In this document: in pieces, positions 55,103 to 61,992 of the stretch
How positions within the stretch are numbered: the stretch's first letter is position 1
Layout: each line of letters opens with the position of its first letter
Source: Actinobacillus vicugnae
Lineage (GTDB): Bacteria; Pseudomonadota; Gammaproteobacteria; Enterobacterales; Pasteurellaceae
DNA length: 64,000 nucleotides
Assembly: GCF_901687125.1 (NCBI RefSeq)
Contig: NZ_CABFJY010000003.1
Location: 1-64,000, forward strand
Direction of reading: 5' to 3'
The notes under the pieces: generated by a model
Databases searched by the model: none
Seen by the model: only the letters and a program-made list of their open reading frames with translations
What the model was told of the DNA's origin: nothing
Translations under genes and position numbers: made by a program

Positions 55103-56011
55103 ATGTTATACGGTTTAGCAATTGTGCTAATTCCTCTTTTTTTAGGTTATTTATTTAAGTTGAATAGCCATAAGTTACAAATTGTCAATTATGTGGTGAA
55201 TGTTTGCTTATATTTGATTTTATTTGTGATGGGGATATCACTCGGACAGTTGGACGATATTGCAAGCAAATTGCCACAAATTGGTGGAATGGCGCTTGGG
55301 TTAAGTTTAATTATTCAATTTTCTAATATTGTTGGATTGATGATGTACGACACGTGGCAGCCGATGCTACGCGAAAATGTAAATCCACAAGATATACCAT
55401 CTCGTTGGGTTATGTTATTGGATTCCGCTAAACTTATTGGTGCGACCATCGCAGGCGGCATATTTGGCTTTTTGAGCAAAGGTGTTCTTAATTTCCCATT
55501 GCATGCCAGCACTTATGTTTTAGAAGTAATGATTTTTGGGGTAGGGATACAGCTACGTAATAGTGGCATTCCATTACGAGAGGTGTTTTTTAACAAACGT
55601 GGTATTTATACCTCGCTAGTGATGATTATTAGTAGCCTTATTGGTGGTGTTATTGCGGCATTTGCGTTGGATTTATCGGTTATGCAAGGTTTAACCTTTG
55701 CTTCGGCTTTTGGTTGGTATTCGCTATCCAGTGTGCTAGTAAACGATGCTTGGGGACCAATTTACGGCAGTATTGCCTTTTTTAACGATCTCTCTCGAGA
55801 AATTTTCTGCTTATTTACTATTCCATTTTTTATGCGAGCATTTCCTTCAACCGCAGTGGGCTTAGGGGGGGCAACGTCATTGGATTGTATGTTACCCGTA
55901 ATTCAAAAATCGGGAGGGACACAAGTTGTGCCGTTAGCAATCAGTTTTGGCTTTATTGTGAATTTAGTCGCACCATTATTACTCGCTCTGTTTATCGGAT
56001 TAGCGGGATAA
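55103..56011 (+). CDS. lysO: Lysine exporter LysO family protein
   Basis: A 302-residue membrane protein of the DUF340/LysO (YbjE) family with about eight helices. In E. coli LysO exports L-lysine and confers thialysine resistance. Conserved blocks are FVMGISLGQLDDI, FGVGIQLRNSGIPL, FASAFGWYSLSSVLVND and GGATSLDCMLPVIQKSGG. A ribosome binding site (AAGGAAA) precedes the ATG. No lysine riboswitch fits in the 126-bp upstream gap. Confidence 0.9.
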   Translation: MLYGLAIVLIPLFLGYLFKLNSHKLQIVNYVVNVCLYLILFVMGISLGQLDDIASKLPQIGGMALGLSLIIQFSNIVGLMMYDTWQPMLRENVNPQDIPSRWVMLLDSAKLIGATIAGGIFGFLSKGVLNFPLHASTYVLEVMIFGVGIQLRNSGIPLREVFFNKRGIYTSLVMIISSLIGGVIAAFALDLSVMQGLTFASAFGWYSLSSVLVNDAWGPIYGSIAFFNDLSREIFCLFTIPFFMRAFPSTAVGLGGATSLDCMLPVIQKSGGTQVVPLAISFGFIVNLVAPLLLALFIGLAG

Positions 56012-56015
56012 AATA

Positions 56016-56042
56016 ATGGCAGGAATTAACCTGCCATTTTGT
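56016..56042. terminator. Bidirectional terminator between lysO and menF
   Basis: ATGGCAGG / CCTGCCAT with a six-base loop and flanking A/T runs, between convergent genes. Confidence 0.85.
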
Positions 56043-57323
56043 TTAAGAAAGATTGAGTAATTTAGCTAGTGCCAGTGATTTACGTTCGATTTCTTGCCAT
56101 TCTGACTGTGCTTCAGACTCCTCAACAATTCCCGCACCTGCATAAAGCGTGAGGCGATTTTGTTCAATTTGCGCTGAACGTAATGCAACACAAAATTCAG
56201 CTTGATCGGGTTGCAAATAGCCTAAAGTGCCAGCGTACCAACGGCGACTAAATTGCTCGTATTCTGCAATAAATTGTTTGGCAGCCTGACGAGGTAAACC
56301 CGCCACCGCTGCGGTTGGGTGAATGCGAGTAAGGCAATCAGCATCGCGAATATTGGCTTTTAGTGTTGCTGATATTTGGCGACGCAAATGTTGTACGTTA
56401 TGCAAGCGTTTGATACCCGCTTTGCTTATCTCTAAATTGGTTACGCAGTCTGCTAATTGAGTTTGAATATCATCGACTACCAATTGATTTTCATAAATAT
56501 TTTTAGGATCGGTCAGTAGCCATTCGGCATTGAGCTCGGTTTGTATTTCACTTTCTGTCACAGGCGCTGTGCCCGCTAATGCTTCGGTGTTAAATTGGTT
56601 GGCTTTACGTAGATATAAGCGCTCAGGACTAGAGCCTACAAATGCGGATTCTGCATCTTCCGCCCACAGAAAATGATAGCAACCTAAATTGGTGGTTTGG
56701 CTCGCAGAAAGCAAATCATAAGCGGAAAGTGTTTGCTCAAACTCAAGTGTTTTGGCATTGGCTAACACGACTTTATTAAAGCGCTGTTGTTGAATGTGCT
56801 GAATTGCACGTTCAATATTTTGTTGCCAGCTTTCAAAATCATAAACCGACTGGCGAGAAATTAGCGGGTTCTCAGTTAATTCAAGTGGTAAGCATTGGTT
56901 GAAATTAGCAAAATATTGCTCAAAAATGACCGCTTGCTGTGCTAATTCATGCTGATTAAGATAAAAATAAGCGGTTAAATTTTGCTGATCTTTTACTAAT
57001 TGCAAACGAGGCAAGATAAATAAGCAATCGCCTTCAAATTGTACGCCACCAACCAATTTAAACTGAGTTTGTTGTACAAATTGTTGAGCCGTTTCAAGGT
57101 TGTTAAAAGATTTAGCAGTGCCGATACTTACAATGGTCTGATCAGTGTCGCGCGCTTGCCAAAAGAAATGCGGATAATGATCCTGTGCTTTTAACCAGCT
57201 TAATAAAGCAACACTTTCTTCAGTAATAGCAACGGAGACACGATATTCGATCCAGCCTAATGTTGTTTGGTGTTCTGAAGTTCGTTTTGTAAGTTGTTGT
57301 TTTAATTGATTAAAAATAGACAT
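56043..57323 (-). CDS. menF: Isochorismate synthase
   Basis: MenF converts chorismate to isochorismate for menaquinone synthesis, the anaerobic quinone. The chorismate-binding domain fills the C-terminal two thirds, with SPERLYLRK, ALAGTAPVTESE, IHPTAAVAGLPR and YAGAGIVEESEAQSEWQEIERK. A TTG lies two codons upstream, but the ATG at 57323 is the better start (426 residues). Other men genes are not in the window. The TAGTLGY-like segment (YAGTLGYLQPDQ) supports isochorismate synthase rather than salicylate synthase. Confidence 0.9.
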   Translation of the reverse strand: MSIFNQLKQQLTKRTSEHQTTLGWIEYRVSVAITEESVALLSWLKAQDHYPHFFWQARDTDQTIVSIGTAKSFNNLETAQQFVQQTQFKLVGGVQFEGDCLFILPRLQLVKDQQNLTAYFYLNQHELAQQAVIFEQYFANFNQCLPLELTENPLISRQSVYDFESWQQNIERAIQHIQQQRFNKVVLANAKTLEFEQTLSAYDLLSASQTTNLGCYHFLWAEDAESAFVGSSPERLYLRKANQFNTEALAGTAPVTESEIQTELNAEWLLTDPKNIYENQLVVDDIQTQLADCVTNLEISKAGIKRLHNVQHLRRQISATLKANIRDADCLTRIHPTAAVAGLPRQAAKQFIAEYEQFSRRWYAGTLGYLQPDQAEFCVALRSAQIEQNRLTLYAGAGIVEESEAQSEWQEIERKSLALAKLLNLS

Positions 57324-57496
57324 TTGCAAAATTTCTAAAGAATTTGACCGCTAGTTTTTAGCTATTATAAAAAAGGTGGTTATTTTAGCTTATTTCCTCT
57401 TTAAATTCCTACCAAATCAGAGTAAAGTTGAGCGATTTTCTGCAATAAACAACGGTCTATAGACCCAACAATTTACTTATAAACAGGACAAACACA

Positions 57497-58714
57497 ATGG
57501 AACGTTTCCCTAAATCCGACAAATTAACTCAGGTTCGATATGATATTCGCGGACCAATTCATAAAGAAGCTCTTCGCCTTGAAGAAGAAGGTCATAAAAT
57601 TTTAAAGCTGAATATTGGTAATCCCGCTCCATTTGGTTTTGAAGCGCCAGATGAAATTTTAGTGGATGTGATTCGCAATTTACCTAAAGCGCAGGGCTAT
57701 TGTGATTCAAAAGGCTTATATTCAGCGCGTAAAGCTGTTGTGCAATATTATCAATCTAAAGGGATTCGTAGCGTTGATGTGAATGATGTGTATATTGGCA
57801 ATGGTGTGTCAGAATTAATCACTATGTCGATGCAAGCGCTGTTAAATGAAGGCGATGAAATTTTAATTCCAATGCCTGATTATCCACTTTGGACCGCGGC
57901 TTCCACGCTGGCGGGTGGTAAAGCGGTACATTATCTTTGTGATGAAGAGAATGAATGGTTCCCTGATATTGAAGATATTAAAGCGAAAATCACCCCTCGT
58001 ACCAAAGCAATTTTGGTGATTAATCCAAACAATCCAACAGGTGCAGTATATAGTCGTTCGGTATTATTAGAGATTGCCGAAATTGCCCGTCAGCATAATT
58101 TGATTATTTTTGCTGATGAAATCTATGAAAAGATCATTTATGACGGCGCAGTTCATCACCATATCGCAGCACTTGCACCTGATTTATTATGTGTAACGTA
58201 TAACGGTTTATCTAAAGCCTATCGTGTAGCAGGTTTTCGTCAAGGTTGGATGCTGTTAAGCGGGCCGAAAAATCATGCGAAAGGTTTTATTGAGGGTTTA
58301 GATATGCTTTCTTCAATGCGTTTATGTGCAAATACACCAATGCAACACGCCATTCAAACGGCATTAGGTGGTTATCAAAGTATTGATGAATTTGTATTAC
58401 CTGGCGGTCGTTTATTGGAACAGCGTAACAAAATGTATGAATTATTAGTGCAAATTCCAGGTATTTCTTGTGTGAAAGCAAAAGGGGCGCTTTATATGTT
58501 CCCGAAAATTGATACCGAAATGTATGGTATTAAAGACGACGCTAAATTTATCTACGATTTATTACAAGCAGAAAAAGTCTTGCTTGTTCAAGGTTCTGGT
58601 TTTAACTGGCACAAACCCGATCACTTCCGTGTGGTAACATTGCCTTATGCTCACCAAATTGAAGAAGCACTCGGCCGCTTAGCAAACTTCTTAAAGACTT
58701 ATAAACAATCTTAA
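57497..58714 (+). CDS. alaA: Glutamate-pyruvate aminotransferase AlaA
   Basis: A 405-residue fold-type I PLP aminotransferase of the AlaA/YfbQ type, the main alanine-forming transaminase. The PLP lysine lies in YNGLSKAYRVAGFRQGW, and the family blocks LNIGNPAPFGFEAPDE, INPNNPTGAVYS and FADEIYEKIIYDG are clear. It is divergent from menF and followed by a strong terminator, so it is transcribed separately from the downstream transporter genes. Confidence 0.94.
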   Translation: MERFPKSDKLTQVRYDIRGPIHKEALRLEEEGHKILKLNIGNPAPFGFEAPDEILVDVIRNLPKAQGYCDSKGLYSARKAVVQYYQSKGIRSVDVNDVYIGNGVSELITMSMQALLNEGDEILIPMPDYPLWTAASTLAGGKAVHYLCDEENEWFPDIEDIKAKITPRTKAILVINPNNPTGAVYSRSVLLEIAEIARQHNLIIFADEIYEKIIYDGAVHHHIAALAPDLLCVTYNGLSKAYRVAGFRQGWMLLSGPKNHAKGFIEGLDMLSSMRLCANTPMQHAIQTALGGYQSIDEFVLPGGRLLEQRNKMYELLVQIPGISCVKAKGALYMFPKIDTEMYGIKDDAKFIYDLLQAEKVLLVQGSGFNWHKPDHFRVVTLPYAHQIEEALGRLANFLKTYKQS

Positions 58715-58721
58715 TCTTTCT

Positions 58722-58747
58722 CCGCCCTGCTATTCAGGGCGGTTTTA
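58722..58747 (+). terminator. Terminator of alaA
   Basis: CCGCCCTG / CAGGGCGG with a five-base loop and TTTT after it, 8 bases behind the alaA stop. Confidence 0.9.
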
Positions 58748-58763
58748 TCTTTTAAAACTAATT

Positions 58764-59674
58764 ATGCAGCTCGGGATTATTTATTCACTGTGTGCTTCCA
58801 CACTATTTGGCGGAATGTATTATCTTGCCACGTTTTTGCGCCCGTTTTCTGGCGAAAGTTTATTTGGCATTCGAATGGTGGTGACTTTACCTTTCTTATT
58901 TTTAGCGATTTTTGTGCTTAAAAAACAGCACGAATTAAAAAACAGCACGAATTTTTAGCGTTTGTTAAACGTCTGAAACAACAGCCACACCTATTGTTAG
59001 TTATTTTTGTGACCTCGCTGATTGTTGGTTCACAAATGTGGCTTTTTCTATGGGCGCCCAATAGCGGTAAAGCGCTAGAAGTTTCAATGGGTTATTTACT
59101 TATGCCAATTGTGATGGTGGCATTTGGACGCTTAGTTTATAAAGAAAGCCTTTCTCGCATCAAATGGCTGGCAATTATTTTCGCTATGCTTGGTGTGTTA
59201 AATAGCATTATTTTTTCAGGTGGAATGTCATTAGAAGGGATATTTGTTTTTACGGGTTATCCAATCTATTTCTATTTACGTCGAAAATTCCAAATCAGTA
59301 ATATTTATAGCTTTATTTTTGAAATTATTTTCTTGATACCCATTTCACTTTATTTTATTTGGAATACAGATATGGATTTTATTTGTGCGCAAAATCCAAA
59401 TGTTTATTACTTTATTGCTATTTTAAGTATTGTGAGTGGTTCAGCGCTACTTTCTTACACTTTAGCTAGCACGATTTTACCATTTAATGTATTGGGATTA
59501 TTGGGGTATTTAGAACCGACTTTTATGATGATTATTTCATTTTTGATTGGTGAACGGCTAGATCCAAACGCTTATTTCTTGATGCTGTGCTTGGTGATTG
59601 CAATATTCTTTTTAATTTTAGACGGGATTTTTAGTATTCGAAAACAGCGCAAAAAAATTATAGCGGAGAACTAA
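58764..59674 (+). pseudogene. RarD/EamA-type transporter, broken by a 17-bp tandem duplication
   Basis: The N-terminal part (58764-58958) and the rest (58994-59674) lie in different frames. The cause is visible: a 17-bp unit AAAAAACAGCACGAATT at 58920-58936 is repeated exactly at 58937-58953. Removing one copy restores one frame, reading VLKKQHEFLAFVKRLKQQPHLL across the junction, and yields a protein of about 297 residues. This full-length form aligns with the intact paralogue directly downstream (59675-60541). The product would be a ten-helix drug/metabolite transporter related to RarD. A single-event loss of one repeat would repair it. Confidence 0.88.
58920..58953 (+). repeat. Exact 17-bp tandem duplication
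   Basis: Two adjacent identical copies of AAAAAACAGCACGAATT. Seventeen is not a multiple of three, so the duplication shifts the frame of the transporter gene it lies in. Confidence 0.97.
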
Positions 59675-60541
59675 ATGTTAAAGGGCGCATTATGCTGTAT
59701 CGGAGCCAATTTCTTATTTGGTTTAGGTTATTATTTCGCTGTATTATTGCGCCCGCTCAACGGCGAAAGTATGTTTGGGTTTAGAATTGTGGTATTAGTA
59801 CCATTTATTTTATTGGCAGTTTTACTTTTTAAGCAAACTGATAAATTTCAACAACTTTTGCAAAAAATTAAGCAAAATCCACCGCTTATTTTGCTGTTAT
59901 TACTGCTTGCGTTTAATAATGGATTCCAACTCTGGCTGTTTGTCTGGGCGCCAAATAATGGGCAGGCAATTGAGGTTTCAATCGGTTATTTATTGTTGCC
60001 AATTATGGCGGCAGTGTTGGGCAAGTTGGTGTTTAAAGAATATTTTTCGTTATTGAAATGGCTATCACTTTGTTTTGCGCTGATTGGTGTTGCAAGCAAT
60101 ATTTGGCTAGTGGGAAGTTTTTCATGGGCAACAATTGTAGCGGCAGTCGGTTATCCTATTTATCTGACGTTACGTCGTTATTTTGGTATAAATACATTAG
60201 CAACCTTATTTGCGGAATTATTATTAATTATGCCTTTTGCCATTTATTTTATTGCGCAAACTGATATGCAATTCATATTAAGTGAGAATCATCATATTTA
60301 TTATATTCTTGCTTTATTTGGTTTGGTAAATGGTAGTGCTTTTATTTTATATATTCTTTCCAGCAATCTATTGCCAGTCAATGTACTTGGCTTATTGGGA
60401 TATGTAGAACCACTCGTGATGCTTTTTATCTCCTTTATGATTGGCGAAGTGCTTGATGCTAAATCTTATTTGCTGATGATTTGTTTAACATGGGCGATTA
60501 TCTTATTAACGATGGATAATTTTAGACAGGCTCGTCAATGA
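59675..60541 (+). CDS. RarD/EamA-family transporter
   Basis: A 288-residue membrane protein with about ten helices, of the drug/metabolite transporter superfamily, RarD-like branch. It is a tandem paralogue of the broken gene just upstream (both contain LRP-x-GES-x-FG, LWAPN/VWAPNNG-QAIEVS-GYLL and LGLLGY-EP blocks). Its ATG follows the upstream stop directly, with no gap. The next gene overlaps its end by four bases. The substrate is unknown. Confidence 0.82.
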   Translation: MLKGALCCIGANFLFGLGYYFAVLLRPLNGESMFGFRIVVLVPFILLAVLLFKQTDKFQQLLQKIKQNPPLILLLLLLAFNNGFQLWLFVWAPNNGQAIEVSIGYLLLPIMAAVLGKLVFKEYFSLLKWLSLCFALIGVASNIWLVGSFSWATIVAAVGYPIYLTLRRYFGINTLATLFAELLLIMPFAIYFIAQTDMQFILSENHHIYYILALFGLVNGSAFILYILSSNLLPVNVLGLLGYVEPLVMLFISFMIGEVLDAKSYLLMICLTWAIILLTMDNFRQARQ

Positions 60542-61154
60542 ATGATATTGTAAATTATTGGGGATTTTTGACCGCTTGTATCTTGCTGAACTTAACACCT
60601 GGTTCCGATACAATTTATATTCTGACTAGAACTATTGCCGAAGGTAAAAAAGCAGGATTGATGTCCGCCTTTGGGATTTTAACAGGCTTTTTTGTGCATA
60701 TTTTGGCGGTGTCCATTGGGCTGGCTCAGATTGTGGCGCATTCTCCAACATTATTTGCGTTGCTAAAATATTCAGGAACGGCGTATTTGTGCTACCTCGG
60801 TATCAAAATGTGGCGTGAACCCTTTTTAGTTAATCAAGTCTATTTAGAGCAATTACCCTTGTGGCGAATCTATCGCCAAGGTGTTTTAACCAATTTATTA
60901 AATCCAAAAGTGATTTTGTTTTTCTTAGCATTGTTGCCTCAATTTGTTGCAAATAATGTGGAAAATACCTTTTTACCGTTTTTATTGCTAGGGCTAACTT
61001 GGGCACGAGCACAATCTGAGTGATTGTGTTAGTTATTGCTGCTGCGCCATTGGGGAATTTGTTACGTAATAATCAAAAAATTGGTTCTGCGATGAATAAA
61101 ATTTGTGGAGCTATTTTTATTGGTTTCGCCGCCAAAATTGGCTTTGAACGCTAA
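60538..61154 (+). pseudogene. LysE/RhtB-family amino acid exporter, broken near the C-terminus
   Basis: The first about 153 codons encode a normal LysE/RhtB exporter (LTACILLNLTPGSDTIYILTRT..., NLLNPKVILFFLALLPQFV). One base is missing at about 60998. The frame then continues as LGTSTI-stop-VIVLVIAAAPLGN and ends with MNKICGAIFIGFAAKIGFER before TAA at 61152-61154. The internal stop TGA (61017-61019) stands where this family has Trp (TGG). Two independent lesions therefore remove the last helix. The start overlaps the RarD-like gene by 4 bases. Confidence 0.85.
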
Positions 61155-61192
61155 CAAGCGGTCAGATTTTAGCATTTTTTTAAGGAGAATTA

Positions 61193-61634
61193 ATGGCTGA
61201 ACGTTTAAATCTGGAGGCGTTAGAAAAAGCCTTTTATTCATTAGAAGAAACGATTAAACAACTTTCTGATTTAGAGTGGTTTTATCAACAAAAAGTGGAT
61301 TGTTCAAGACACGTTAATTGCTGGTGCAATTCAAAAGTTTGAGTTTGTTTATGAATTAAGCCTAAAAATGATGAAATGCCAACTGCAATATGAGACGATT
61401 AATAATGATGATGTCGGCGGATATGGTTTTAAAGATATTCTGCGTGAAGCGTTACGCTTAGGGCTGATTGATGATATGAGCAAATGGGGTGAGTATCGCG
61501 ATATGCGTAGTATCACTTTACATACTTATGATCAAAATAAAGCTGGAGCGGTTTATAGCCAAATCAGTGATTTCTTAGAACAGAGTCGTTTCTTACTTCA
61601 GCAATTGCGTCAGAGAAACCAGGATGAAACATGA
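61193..61634 (+). pseudogene. HEPN-domain (HI0074/HepT-type) gene with one-base insertion
   Basis: After a perfect ribosome binding site (AAGGAGA at 61183-61189), the ATG at 61193 opens a frame MAERLNLEALEKAFYSLEE. It runs to about 61300 and then shifts by one base. Skipping T61301 joins it to VQDTLIAGAIQKFEFVYELSL and onward to the stop at 61634. The HEPN RX4HXY motif survives in the second part (R-SITL-H-T-Y). An internal ATG at 61368 could still yield an 88-residue C-terminal fragment carrying the motif. Confidence 0.83.
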
Positions 61635-61931
61635 ACCAGTATTAGATATTCAACCCGAAGAGTTGCGGATCGTAAAAACGATTTTGCAACAACACATACC
61701 GCATTTATCGGTATGGGCATTTGATTCCCGAGTGAAAGACACCGCAAAAAGTTTTCGGATCTTGATCTTGCTGTGATAACAGAAACTCCGCTTAGCTTCT
61801 TGGAAAGTGATATTTTACGGGAAGCCTTTTCAGAATCAGATTTAGTTTGGAAAGTGGATATTGTTGATTGGGCAACAACTAACGAAAGCTTTAGAAACAT
61901 TATTCAGCAGCAGTATGTTGTGATTCAGTAA
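61624..61931 (+). pseudogene. Minimal nucleotidyltransferase (HI0073/MntA-type), broken
   Basis: Overlapping the end of the HEPN gene by 11 bases, an ATG at 61624 starts a frame reading VWAFDSRVKDTAK. One A is missing from the run at 61746-61750. With it restored the frame continues KFSDLDLAVITETP to the stop at 61931 (about 102 residues). The DLD acidic pair is intact. The Gly of the GSR nucleotidyltransferase motif is Asp (DSR), so even a repaired protein might be inactive. Confidence 0.83.
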
Positions 61932-61992
61932 CATATTTTAAAATCACAAGGGTAATAGACTATAAGCTATTGTCCTTTCGTTTTTATTTCTT

